DNA from: Ardenticatenaceae bacterium
GTDB taxonomy: Bacteria; Chloroflexota; Anaerolineae; Promineifilales; Promineifilaceae
Reading direction: 5' to 3'
Length of the DNA: 64,000 nt
Assembly (NCBI GenBank): GCA_020634375.1
Contig: JACKBX010000009.1
Location: 266,526 to 330,525, forward strand
Under the pieces are notes generated by a model that had not been told where the DNA came from, did not search any database, and worked only from the letters and a program-made list of their open reading frames with translations. The position numbers and the translations under genes were made by a program. How positions within the stretch are numbered: position 1 is the first letter of the stretch; every line of letters begins with the position of its first letter. Positions 1-8,057 of the stretch are shown here, in pieces.

Positions 1-84
1 CGGAACAGCCGAGTTTCGAGAAGGATTTGTGTGGCGCTTCCATTGAGGGCGTGTCATAATCAAATCAGGTAACAACTTTGATAA

Positions 85-106
85 GCCGCAATCCTTGTAT
101 TGCGGC
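85..106 (+). promoter_or_regulatory. Leader hairpin before the amino-acid binding protein
   Basis: GCCGCAAT (85-92) pairs perfectly with ATTGCGGC (99-106) around a six-base loop, ending about 18 bases before the start codon and just before the ribosome site AAGGAGAG. It has no T-run, so a role in mRNA structure or stability is more likely than termination. The role is inference. The first 84 bases hold no gene that I can identify. Confidence 0.4.
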
Positions 107-124
107 GTAAATAAGGAGAGAGAT

Positions 125-979
125 ATGAAGAAAATTAGTGTGTTGTTTGTTCTATTTATCTTGTTGCTTGGCCTATTGGTAGCCTGTGGTGCGCAAAATA
201 ATGAGCCAGCCGCCAGCGACACCGGCAGCGAATCTAGCACTGAGTCCACCAGCGGGCTGCCTGACTTAGGCGGACGCGAAATAACAGTTGCCGTAGAAAA
301 CGCCTACCTGCCTTTTAACTACATTGACCCCAATACGGGCGACCCGGCTGGTTGGGACTATGATGCCATCGACGCGATGTGCGAATTGCTCAACTGCACC
401 CCGGTTTATGTGGCAGCAGCTTGGGAAGGGATGATTCAAGCGATTGCCGATGGTCAATACGATATGGCCGCCGATGGTATCACCATCACCGATGACCGCG
501 CCGAAATCGTAGACTTCTCGGATGGCTACATCAGCATTGAGCAGCGTTTGCTGGTACGCAAGGATGAAGACCGCTTCGCCAGCGTTGAGGATATCCAGAA
601 TAATGCTGACATCCGTATTGGTACACAAACCGGAACAACGAACTATGAGACGGCCGCAGGCCTCTTTGACACCGACCGCATTGATGCCTTTGAACAATTC
701 CCCTTCGCTGTGCAGGCGCTGCTTTCTGGTGATATTGACGTTGTCATTATGGACGAGACCGCTGGGCAAGGTTACGTCGGCGTCAACGCCGGCGAACTCA
801 AACTGGTAGGCGAATCCCTCTCCAGTGACCAGTTAGGGTTCATCTTCCCCAAGGACAGCGACCTTGTTGCTCCTATTAACGCAGCCATTGCTGAACTACG
901 TGCTAATGGCACCCTCGACCAACTGGCCGACCAATATTTCTCTGATAAATTCACCATTACCTATGACGATTTAGAGTAA
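125..979 (+). CDS. Polar amino-acid ABC transporter substrate-binding lipoprotein
   Basis: This is a type II periplasmic binding protein of the SBP_bac_3 family (GlnH/HisJ-like) that captures a polar amino acid outside the membrane for the permease and ATPase encoded next. The start at 125 is chosen because AAGGAGAG lies just upstream and the protein then opens with a clean lipoprotein signal: Lys-Lys, a hydrophobic stretch, and lipobox LLVAC. A Ser/Thr/Glu-rich linker (about residues 25-45) leads to the domain, which starts with ITVAVENAYLPFNY and carries the family's typical GITITDDRAEIVDFSDGY block. The length of 284 aa is normal. A strong terminator follows 30 bases after the stop, so the binding protein can be made in excess over its downstream partners. 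The substrate cannot be told from sequence alone. Confidence 0.9.
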   Translation: MKKISVLFVLFILLLGLLVACGAQNNEPAASDTGSESSTESTSGLPDLGGREITVAVENAYLPFNYIDPNTGDPAGWDYDAIDAMCELLNCTPVYVAAAWEGMIQAIADGQYDMAADGITITDDRAEIVDFSDGYISIEQRLLVRKDEDRFASVEDIQNNADIRIGTQTGTTNYETAAGLFDTDRIDAFEQFPFAVQALLSGDIDVVIMDETAGQGYVGVNAGELKLVGESLSSDQLGFIFPKDSDLVAPINAAIAELRANGTLDQLADQYFSDKFTITYDDLE

Positions 980-1007
980 ATAAGTGACCGACCCGAAATG
1001 ATCAAGG

Positions 1008-1041
1008 AGCCAGGCTGATTTTTTCAGCCTGGCTTTTTTTT
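1008..1041 (+). terminator. Rho-independent terminator after the binding protein
   Basis: An 11-bp perfect stem, AGCCAGGCTGA (1008-1018) with TCAGCCTGGCT (1024-1034), is followed by a T-run to 1041. It lies between the binding-protein gene and its permease. It probably acts as a partial terminator giving more binding protein than membrane components. Confidence 0.9.
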
Positions 1042-1143
1042 CACATTTGATATTTCAAGGTATTATTTTAGGTATAGATTGATTCCCCGCTGTCCACAGG
1101 TAAATGCTGCGACAAGTTCAGCAGCCCCCCAAGAGGAGGGAAC

Positions 1144-1977
1144 ATGACCGCACTTGAAGAAAAGACTAACAAAAAAGCCCCCGGCGGCAGTGCCTGGCGC
1201 GAGTTCCCCTGGTGGTTAGTCGCCATTATCATTTTCCTCATTACAATGGGAATACTCATTGCCACCCAACCAGAGTTCAAACGCGCCTTCTTATTTATAA
1301 AAGGTGGGTTTGGAAGCCTGGAGGACTTTCCCGATGTGGTTGCTCTCATTGGTAAGGGGATTTCCGTCACGGTTTACACGACGCTGGTTGGCTTTGCTTT
1401 TGCACTTGTGTTTGGCCTGCTGGCTGGACTAGGCCGTATTAGCAGCAACGTCATTTTGCGTAACACCGCTATTTTCTATGTGGAATTTATACGTGGTGTG
1501 CCTACACTTGTACTCATCTTCACTGTGGCCTTTGTCCTCGTGCCCTGGATTGCAGGCGGTGAAAACAGTGGCGTTTCCATGAGTTCCCGTGCTGTATTTG
1601 CCCTTGCTATTATCTACGGCGCATTTCTGGCCGAAATTTTCCGCGCCGGTATCGAATCCATTTCAAAAGGGCAGATGGAAGCGGCTCGTTCTTTGGGCAT
1701 GACGCATGGACAAGCCATGCGTCACATCATTTTACCCCAGGCGGTGCGCAACATTTTGCCTGCGTTGGGCAACGATTTCATCGCCATGCTCAAGGACTCT
1801 TCCCTGGTTTCTGTGTTAGCCGTGCGCGACGTAACGCAGCAGGGTCGCCTGTATGCGAGCAGCACTTTCCGCTTTCGCGAGAGCTATCTCATCCTTACTT
1901 TCCTCTACTTAACCATGACCCTCACACTTAGTTTATTGTTGCGTTGGTTTGAAAGGCGGTTAGGGAAAAATGTTTGA
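1144..1977 (+). CDS. Polar amino-acid ABC transporter permease
   Basis: This is the membrane subunit of the HisM/GlnP family that forms the translocation channel. An N-terminal hydrophobic anchor (about residues 22-45) precedes a BPD_transp_1 domain with about five helices from residue 75 on. The coupling loop that docks on the ATPase is clear: EAARSLGM, followed by a helix containing ILPQAVRNILPALGND. The ribosome site AAGAGGAGG lies directly before ATG 1144. The stop codon is inside the start of the ATPase gene (8-base overlap), so the two are translationally coupled. The N-terminus is about 60 residues longer than in the shortest family members, which is common in multi-anchor versions. 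Only one permease is present, so it probably works as a homodimer. Confidence 0.93.
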   Translation: MTALEEKTNKKAPGGSAWREFPWWLVAIIIFLITMGILIATQPEFKRAFLFIKGGFGSLEDFPDVVALIGKGISVTVYTTLVGFAFALVFGLLAGLGRISSNVILRNTAIFYVEFIRGVPTLVLIFTVAFVLVPWIAGGENSGVSMSSRAVFALAIIYGAFLAEIFRAGIESISKGQMEAARSLGMTHGQAMRHIILPQAVRNILPALGNDFIAMLKDSSLVSVLAVRDVTQQGRLYASSTFRFRESYLILTFLYLTMTLTLSLLLRWFERRLGKNV

Positions 1978-2716
1978 TACAAATGACGTTATTGTAATTG
2001 ATAATTTGCACAAATATTTTGGGCATATCCAGGCGGTTAAGGGGGTTAATCTCAGTGTACGCCAGGGCGAAGTGGTCATTATTGTTGGCCCTAGTGGCTC
2101 TGGCAAGAGCACGGTGTTGCGCTGCATCAACCACCTGGAAGTGCCTACCAACGGTGCGGTGTACATTGATGGCGTGCATTTGGAAGACAAAAAGACGGAC
2201 ATCAATAAAGTGCGGGCTGAAGTGGGTATGGTTTTTCAGCAGTTTAATCTCTTCCCGCATCTGACGGTATTGGAAAACATAACCATTGCGCAGCGTTTGG
2301 TGCGCAAGCGTAACCAGGAAGAGGCAAAGCAGATTGCTATGCAGCAGCTAACGCGGGTTGGTATCCCAGAAAAGGCGGATGCTTACCCGCGCCAGTTGTC
2401 TGGCGGGCAGCAGCAGCGTGTGGCGATTGCTCGTTCCTTGGCGATGAATCCCAAGATTATGCTGTTTGATGAGCCAACGAGCGCCCTTGATCCAGAAATG
2501 ATCAAGGAGGTGCTGGACGTGATGCTGGTTTTGGCAAAAGAGGGCATGACGATGGTGGTGGTAACGCACGAAATGGGCTTTGCGCGGGCTGCTGCCGACC
2601 GCGTGGTGTTTATGGATGATGGTAGTGTGGTTGAAGTGGCATCCCCCGAACAGTTGTACACGAATCCACAGCATGACCGCACGAAGTTGTTCCTGAGTAA
2701 AATTTTGGGGCATTGA
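1970..2716 (+). CDS. Polar amino-acid ABC transporter ATP-binding protein
   Basis: This is the cytoplasmic ATPase (GlnQ/HisP family) powering the importer. Visible motifs are Walker A GPSGSGKST near residue 41, the Q-loop in GMVFQQFNLFPH, the ABC signature LSGGQQQR, Walker B IMLFDEPTSALDP with the catalytic Glu, and the switch His in VVVTHEMGFA. The length of 248 aa is standard. ATG 1970 overlaps the permease stop by eight bases, giving coupled synthesis. It is the last gene of the transporter; a 83-base A/T-rich gap of short repeats follows. Confidence 0.95.
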   Translation: MFDTNDVIVIDNLHKYFGHIQAVKGVNLSVRQGEVVIIVGPSGSGKSTVLRCINHLEVPTNGAVYIDGVHLEDKKTDINKVRAEVGMVFQQFNLFPHLTVLENITIAQRLVRKRNQEEAKQIAMQQLTRVGIPEKADAYPRQLSGGQQQRVAIARSLAMNPKIMLFDEPTSALDPEMIKEVLDVMLVLAKEGMTMVVVTHEMGFARAAADRVVFMDDGSVVEVASPEQLYTNPQHDRTKLFLSKILGH

Positions 2717-2718
2717 TA

Positions 2719-2796
2719 GCATTTCAGCCGGTCAGCATTTCAGTCAGTCAGCCTGACAAGCTGATTAGCTGATTAGCTGACAAGCTAACGGAGGTT
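2719..2796 (+). repeat. Short low-complexity repeat patch
   Basis: The gap between the ATPase gene and the next gene consists of small direct repeats: CAGCATTTCAG-like units twice, GACAAGCT twice, and AGCTGATT in tandem. It contains no gene. It may be a decayed intergenic repeat or a weak hairpin region; no function can be assigned. Confidence 0.4.
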
Positions 2797-2799
2797 GCG

Positions 2800-3969
2800 A
2801 TGATCACTTTTCCACTGGATCGGGAGCCGGATGGGGCGACGTTGGTATATCGCCCTTGGGGTGTACGGGCGATTAAGCTGCTGGTGACGAGTGAGGTGGA
2901 AACGGCCGTACTCCGCATCCGCCCCCGCGCCATCAAACAAACCGAGGCTGACGCCGGTATCTTCCGCGCCAGCGCCGACGACAGCGACGCCTTCGTCATT
3001 AGTTGGGGTGGCGGGCACGAACCCGGCCCCTGCCTCAAAGCCGAAGATTACCTCGTTGCCTTTGAGCGCTGTGCCGCACTACAACCGGGTGATACCTCCC
3101 TGATTTATTTCAATCTCGATCACATTGGCCCAGACCTACCCGGCGAAGCGACCGTAACAATTGAAGCCTACGACGAGAAAATGGGTGAAGTCAAAGCGAC
3201 GCTGCCTATCCGCTTGCAAAAGCCCCCTGCCTACAACGATAGCGTGGTTCAATTTATACAAAATGGTGCTGTCTGGCAGCCACAGGGTACGCAAGTTGCC
3301 AGCTACGAACCGCGTTGGTGGCCGCGCCCCGCTGTGGACTACGTTCCCCTTGCCACCTATCCGCTGCAAGTGCGCTTAGATGGCAAAAGACTCCTGGTGG
3401 AATGGGGCGGCAAAACCGTTGCTCAAATCACCGACCACACTGATCCCACCGTATTGCTGCCACAGAGTATGCGCCTGGAATTATTTGAGTTTGACCGCAG
3501 CCACCTGGCATTGCGGGCCTGGTTCTTTTGGTTGGACAAAAACATTGGCAGCGGGCATGAAGTTCCTGATGCCGAACGTTTTGATATGCTGCTGCGCAAG
3601 CAAGATGGTTACGTGACATTGGCCTGTACCGACATGCACTGGCGCGAAATGTGGGCGCAAATTGATGGTGCACCAATGGAAGCCACGCTGGGCATGAGCC
3701 GCGCCGCCAAATTGAAACTATTGACCGAAGGCATTGCCAAAGTAAAAGCCTTTTTCACTGGCGAGAAAGAGGCAGACCATGACGGTGTTTTTAGCCCAGT
3801 AGATGGGCCAGCGCCGCTCATTCCCAAGCAGGCGGCGCGGTTGGGCGGCGGCGATTTTGCCACACGGGGCAAAGGCGCAGAAGCGCATCTGCCCACCATC
3901 ATCAATGTTGTTGAACAAAGCGATGCGACCACGCTCAAGATGGTTAGCAGTGATGTGAGATTAGGTTAA
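2800..3969 (+). CDS. Protein of unknown function, beside a CHAT protease
   Basis: I do not recognise this 389-aa protein. It has no signal peptide and no membrane segment, so it should be cytosolic. The sequence alternates short hydrophobic strands with turns and looks rich in beta structure, with many Trp and Pro residues between about 165 and 300 and a low-complexity tail from about 325. ATG 2800 has GGAGG seven bases upstream. It is followed, after a long hairpin, by the CHAT-domain protease gene on the same strand, so the two may be a functional pair: this one as a substrate, scaffold or regulator. It carries one ACGGCCGT palindrome at 2902. The pairing with CHAT is inference from order only. 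Confidence 0.6.
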   Translation: MITFPLDREPDGATLVYRPWGVRAIKLLVTSEVETAVLRIRPRAIKQTEADAGIFRASADDSDAFVISWGGGHEPGPCLKAEDYLVAFERCAALQPGDTSLIYFNLDHIGPDLPGEATVTIEAYDEKMGEVKATLPIRLQKPPAYNDSVVQFIQNGAVWQPQGTQVASYEPRWWPRPAVDYVPLATYPLQVRLDGKRLLVEWGGKTVAQITDHTDPTVLLPQSMRLELFEFDRSHLALRAWFFWLDKNIGSGHEVPDAERFDMLLRKQDGYVTLACTDMHWREMWAQIDGAPMEATLGMSRAAKLKLLTEGIAKVKAFFTGEKEADHDGVFSPVDGPAPLIPKQAARLGGGDFATRGKGAEAHLPTIINVVEQSDATTLKMVSSDVRLG

Positions 3970-3973
3970 TTAT

Positions 3974-4020
3974 GGAGGGGAGGCTTTAGCCGAAATCGTT
4001 CCGGCTAAAGCCTCCTCTCC
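3974..4020 (+). repeat. Long intergenic inverted repeat
   Basis: The left arm 3974-3992 pairs with the right arm 4002-4020 over 19 positions (one G-U pair) around a nine-base loop; the core is GGCTTTAGCCG / CGGCTAAAGCC. No T-run follows, and the next gene starts 26 bases later. It may be an attenuator, an mRNA-stabilising hairpin between the two genes, or a dispersed palindromic repeat. Confidence 0.7.
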
Positions 4021-4045
4021 TCTCGTTGAGTTGCGAGGAGGAAAC

Positions 4046-5989
4046 ATGACTATACAGAAACCCATTGGATTGCATCATGCGTTGAGCCAGGATTTTAGCA
4101 ACGATGAATTAGCCGATATTTGTGAAGATTTGAATGTTGATGTAGAGGATTTGTCGCCGCGAAAGAGCAGCCGGGCACGGGAACTAATCAAGCACGCACA
4201 GCGGCGTAATCAGATGGACAAACTGATTGGCTGGTTGGCGACAGACCGCCCAGAGACGGATTTTTACCCGTATTTGTACCTTATTATCAATGATCGCTTT
4301 AATAATATTCCTGACATGCAACAGTTGAGCGCTGCTTTGGGAATTGATTATAACCAGGAGTTAATAACAAAGTTGGGATATTTTAGTCCCAGTGCCAACC
4401 CGGATGTGATTGAAGCGCAGTCGTGGAAAATCTATGAATTGATGGCTGAGGCGGAGCGGCAAGGTGAACTGTTATGGATATTAAAGCAGCAAAAGCCTAA
4501 TCTTGATTTGCAAGTGTTTGAACTTCGAACGCCGTCCATTCCTCCGAAAGATCAGGGTGAGGAAAAGAGAGGGAATGGAGAGGAACGTGGCAGTGGGGAT
4601 GGACAACAAAAATCCAAGGTAATGCAATACGAACCATTTGTCTTACGCATAAATGACGGAAAAGATGGCGTTTATGATGTGGAAGTGCTGAATTCACCAA
4701 AAGGCGAGGTGAAGAAGATTCCGACGACATTTACACTAGACAATCCAGATTTCAAGAATTTACTTGATTTATTAAAGGATTTGTGGGCAGATAAGAAAGA
4801 TGTCAAAGAGTTAGGCAAAAAGTTACAACCGTTACTTTTCCCTGACAAAGTCTGGAGTATGTTTGATAAATGCCGTGATAGCTTGAAAGATGAAGGTAAA
4901 GGACTGCGTATCTTGCTACGCATAGATCCGCCGGAACTGAGCGGCTTGCCCTGGGAATATGTTTTTGACGAGACGTATGATTATCTGGCTCAGGATAAAT
5001 TAACCCCTATCGTACGTTACCCGGCAGAGTCTCAACCCCAAGGGGACCTATCTGTCGAATATCCTTTGCAGATTTTGTTGGTGACGGCTAATCCCACCAA
5101 AGATCTAAAACAGTTAAAAGTAGACAGGGAAGTTGAATTAGCGGAAGAGGCTTTAGAGCCGTTAGTGGCTACTGGGCTAGCTAAAGTTGACAAAATTTCT
5201 GAAGCGACGGTAGATGATGTGGATAAAGCTTTGACGAGTGGGAAGTATCATATTTTCCACTTTATCGGGCATGGCGTGATCGAAAATGATGAGGGTGCAT
5301 TGGCTTTGGAAGATGGGAACAATGGGAAAGCGCCTTTGTTTGCCAGCCAACTCAGAACAATGGTGCGAGACACTGGTCTGCGTTTTGCTTTCTTGAACTC
5401 ATGTGAAACGGCCGCTTACAAAGACAACGATCCCCTTGCCGGTGTAGCCCAATCCCTTATCCATGCTGGCGTTCCGGCGGTGATGGCTATGCAGTTTGAA
5501 GTTCCTGACACAACCTCGCTGCTTTTCTCGCAGGAACTATACAAAAACTTGGTATTAGGCAACCCATTGGATCAGGCTGTGACTGAGATGCGGCGACGTG
5601 CATTTGTGAAAACCCAGGACATGGTGTTTTGGGGTATTCCTGTGCTATTTATGCGTGCGCCGGATGGTGATATTTTGCCGCCGGATGAGGAAGTGGCCAA
5701 AAAGCTGAATGCATATTTGACACAATCTCCGTTGGTACGGGCATTGACTACCGTTACCAGAGAATTCGATGCCATGAAAGGCACTTTGGAGACAGATGCC
5801 ACCGTCCAATTTACTGGGGATTTGGAAACGGTGAATAAATGGGCCGAAGGTACACCAGATGCCAAGACGCAGGGGCGCATCAAATTGAAATTGAACAGTA
5901 TGAGCGGTCTATTGGACTTGTTTGATATTGATGCAAATGCCCCCGTGATGAAAGCATTGAAAAGGGCAACCGAAGCGGTTGGCAATTAG
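4046..5989 (+). CDS. CHAT-domain caspase-like protease with N-terminal effector-associated domain
   Basis: This is a predicted cysteine protease of the CHAT family (caspase/separase fold). The catalytic dyad is visible as His409 in HFIGHG and Cys453 in FLNSCET, with typical spacing. The N-terminal 75 or so residues (DELADICEDLNVD, then SSRARELIKHAQRR) resemble the helical death-like effector-associated domains that bacteria use to couple sensors to effectors. A second helical region (about 80-150), a charged linker (about 165-190) and a CHAT-associated region follow. An in-frame TTG lies 15 bases upstream, but ATG 4046 is preferred because GAGGAGGA sits directly before it. By eye the gene is more A/T-rich than its 3' neighbours and has no complete ACGGCCGT octamer, both hints of horizontal acquisition. 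CHAT proteins are known in programmed cell death and phage defence; the target here is unknown. Confidence 0.85.
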   Translation: MTIQKPIGLHHALSQDFSNDELADICEDLNVDVEDLSPRKSSRARELIKHAQRRNQMDKLIGWLATDRPETDFYPYLYLIINDRFNNIPDMQQLSAALGIDYNQELITKLGYFSPSANPDVIEAQSWKIYELMAEAERQGELLWILKQQKPNLDLQVFELRTPSIPPKDQGEEKRGNGEERGSGDGQQKSKVMQYEPFVLRINDGKDGVYDVEVLNSPKGEVKKIPTTFTLDNPDFKNLLDLLKDLWADKKDVKELGKKLQPLLFPDKVWSMFDKCRDSLKDEGKGLRILLRIDPPELSGLPWEYVFDETYDYLAQDKLTPIVRYPAESQPQGDLSVEYPLQILLVTANPTKDLKQLKVDREVELAEEALEPLVATGLAKVDKISEATVDDVDKALTSGKYHIFHFIGHGVIENDEGALALEDGNNGKAPLFASQLRTMVRDTGLRFAFLNSCETAAYKDNDPLAGVAQSLIHAGVPAVMAMQFEVPDTTSLLFSQELYKNLVLGNPLDQAVTEMRRRAFVKTQDMVFWGIPVLFMRAPDGDILPPDEEVAKKLNAYLTQSPLVRALTTVTREFDAMKGTLETDATVQFTGDLETVNKWAEGTPDAKTQGRIKLKLNSMSGLLDLFDIDANAPVMKALKRATEAVGN

Positions 5990-6033
5990 AGATTCGAGCA
6001 ATCTCTAATCGCTAATCTCCAATCTCTTTTACC

Positions 6034-6837
6034 ATGAATTCCCCCCTTACCCTCAGCCGGGGCAGGCTGGAGACCTTTCTGGCCTGCCAGCGCCGCTTTC
6101 AACTGCGGTATCTGCGGCGATTGCCCTGGCCGCCGCAGCCTTTGCAAGAGGACACCGAAGAATCTCTGGCGCGTGGGCAGCAGTTTCACCAGTTGTTGGA
6201 ACGCTATTTTTTAGGGCTAGCGGTGGAGCCGGGCTTGATTGGGGATGAACAGGTGCGCCGCTGGTGGGATTTGTTTCAACGCAGCGGGCTTGCTTTGCCT
6301 GAGGGACGGCCGTTACCCGAACTCACCCTGACCATTCCCATTGGCAAGCATCTGCTAAACGGCCGTTTCGACCTCCTCATTTTAGGCGACCATGATGGTC
6401 AACCCTTCGCCCACCTCTTCGACTGGAAAACTGGCAGAGCACGCCGCGAGGCCGACCTGCGCCGCGATTGGCAAACACGCCTCTACCTGGCGATGCTGGC
6501 TGAGGGCGGGCAAGCATTGTTGGCTGATGAACGGCCGTTCCCCCCTGAAGCCATCGCCATCACCTACTGGTACGCCACCGCGCCCAACAAGCCACGCACC
6601 ATCCATTATGATGCGGCCTGGCACGCACAAAATTGGGCCGAGATTCAGGCCATTGTGGCGCAAATTGATGCCCAATTGCAGGCCGATACGTGGTCGCTGA
6701 CCGACGATTGGACGCTCTGCCGCGATTGTGGGTATCAGGTGTACTGTGGACGGCAAGAAGCAGGCTGTGCCGTTCCCATCTCAGATGAGGATGCGGAGCC
6801 AGAAACGGACTGGCTGCTGGAGCCAGATTTGCCCTGA
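6034..6837 (+). CDS. PD-(D/E)XK nuclease with Fe-S cysteines (RecB/AddB/Cas4-like)
   Basis: This 267-aa protein is a single-domain nuclease of the RecB-like family. The catalytic set is visible: His52 in QFHQLLE, Asp113 in GRFDLL, Asp130-x-Lys132 in FDWKTG, and the Gln147/Tyr151 helix. Cys18 together with Cys229, Cys232 and Cys238 (C-x2-C-x5-C) matches the four-cysteine Fe-S clasp of AddB and Cas4 nucleases. No cas genes lie nearby, so a general DNA repair role is more likely than CRISPR adaptation. No good ribosome site is seen before ATG 6034. The stop overlaps the next start (TGATG), so the methyltransferase is translationally coupled. It carries three ACGGCCGT palindromes. Confidence 0.85.
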   Translation: MNSPLTLSRGRLETFLACQRRFQLRYLRRLPWPPQPLQEDTEESLARGQQFHQLLERYFLGLAVEPGLIGDEQVRRWWDLFQRSGLALPEGRPLPELTLTIPIGKHLLNGRFDLLILGDHDGQPFAHLFDWKTGRARREADLRRDWQTRLYLAMLAEGGQALLADERPFPPEAIAITYWYATAPNKPRTIHYDAAWHAQNWAEIQAIVAQIDAQLQADTWSLTDDWTLCRDCGYQVYCGRQEAGCAVPISDEDAEPETDWLLEPDLP

Positions 6838-8003
6838 TGGAATTAGACGATCTTCACTTTTTACTTTCTTCTGAAGGGGCGCGACTGTTGGCAGAAACGG
6901 CCGTTACCCCCGTCACCCCCGACAACCATTTGCAAATAGCTACCCAACTGCGGCGCAAAACCGCACATGCCCAGACTGTGCTGGAAACGATTTTGCTGCG
7001 CCAGTTGGCCGCCGCCAAATTTAGCCGTGCCGCCGAGATGTACTTTGTGCGCGAGGCATTGGAGCAGGCATCGTCCGAGGAGGTGGCCGCCTACCGCGCC
7101 CGCCGTTTTGCTGCTGCCGGGGTGCGCCATGTGGCCGATTTGGGATGCGGTATTGGTGGGGATTCGCTGGCGCTGGCAGCGCACGCGGAGGTCACGGGGG
7201 TGGATTGGGACCCGGTACGCGTGGCGATGGCGCAGGAGAATGTGCGCGTGTATGGGTATGGCGACCGCTTTCACCCACTGCAAGCGGATTTGCTGGCGTT
7301 GACGCCGCTGCCAGTAGATGCTTGCTTTTTTGACCCGGCACGGCGCGACGAGCAGGGGCGGCGTATCTATTCGGTGCAAGATTACCGCCCACCGCTCAGT
7401 TTGATTCAGCGTTGGCGTACTTGGGTGGAGGAAACGGCCGTCAAGATTAGCCCCGGTGTGAACTACGACGAACTGCCCCCAGATGCCGAAGTAGAGTTTA
7501 TTTCTGTGAAAGGGAATGTGAAGGACGGCGTACTGTGGTTTGGCGATTTGCGCACGGGGGCACAGCGGCGGGCCACGCTGTTGCCAGGTGAACACACGCT
7601 GACAGATGCCGACTTGATTGACGTGCCCATCACTGCGCCGCAGGCATATTTGTATGAGCCGGACAAAGCGGTGATTCGCGCTCACCTTGTGGAAGCACTA
7701 GCAGGGCAGTTGGGGGCCGCCAAAATTGACGCGGACATCGCTTACCTGACGGCGAACGAACATCAGGCTACACCTTTTGCACGTTGCTTTGCTGTGGAGG
7801 ATGTGATGCCTTTTCAGTTAAAGCGACTGCGCCATTATCTGCGGGAGCGGAGGATTGGGCAGGTAACAATTAAGAAGCGCGGTTCGCCCCTGGAGCCGGA
7901 GCAATTGCGCCACCAGCTTCGCCTGCAAGGGGAGGGGCATTGTGTGTTGTTTTTGACGTTTGTGAGGGGTGAAACGGCCGTGATCATTGGCCAGGAAATA
8001 TAA
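6837..8003 (+). CDS. THUMP-like SAM-dependent methyltransferase
   Basis: This 388-aa protein belongs to the class I methyltransferases with a C-terminal THUMP-like domain (PG_1098-type). Motif I for SAM binding is DLGCGIGGDSLALA near residue 102, followed by GVDWDP and the catalytic-loop motif CFFDPARRD near residue 162. The last 90 residues form the ferredoxin/THUMP-like part associated with nucleic-acid binding. An RNA substrate is plausible but not shown. It starts inside the stop of the nuclease gene, so the two are co-translated, and it ends at a strong hairpin shared with the convergent sensor operon. Confidence 0.85.
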   Translation: MELDDLHFLLSSEGARLLAETAVTPVTPDNHLQIATQLRRKTAHAQTVLETILLRQLAAAKFSRAAEMYFVREALEQASSEEVAAYRARRFAAAGVRHVADLGCGIGGDSLALAAHAEVTGVDWDPVRVAMAQENVRVYGYGDRFHPLQADLLALTPLPVDACFFDPARRDEQGRRIYSVQDYRPPLSLIQRWRTWVEETAVKISPGVNYDELPPDAEVEFISVKGNVKDGVLWFGDLRTGAQRRATLLPGEHTLTDADLIDVPITAPQAYLYEPDKAVIRAHLVEALAGQLGAAKIDADIAYLTANEHQATPFARCFAVEDVMPFQLKRLRHYLRERRIGQVTIKKRGSPLEPEQLRHQLRLQGEGHCVLFLTFVRGETAVIIGQEI

Positions 8004-8037
8004 AGGCTGAAGGGTATGGGACTCCTTCAGCCTGTTT
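8004..8037 (+). terminator. Terminator between convergent genes
   Basis: AGGCTGAAGG (8004-8013) pairs with CCTTCAGCCT (8024-8033) and is followed by GTTTT. It ends the nuclease-methyltransferase transcript and may also stop readthrough from the long minus-strand sensor operon whose last gene ends at 8058. Confidence 0.8.
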
Positions 8038-8057
8038 TCTGTTATGGGTAGTTCTTT

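Noticed and set aside
266..769. 167-aa antisense open frame across the amino-acid binding-protein gene
   Set aside because: The plus-strand gene has a signal peptide, lipobox, family motifs and a ribosome site; the antisense frame has none of these and is a by-product of codon bias.
6034..6837. Cas4, since the nuclease has the Fe-S cysteine pattern
   Set aside because: No repeat-spacer array or other cas gene lies in the window; the motif pattern also fits AddB/RecB-like repair nucleases.
6861..7685. 274-aa antisense open frame inside the methyltransferase gene
   Set aside because: The plus-strand methyltransferase shows its SAM and catalytic motifs across the same bases; the antisense product has no recognisable domain or start signal.
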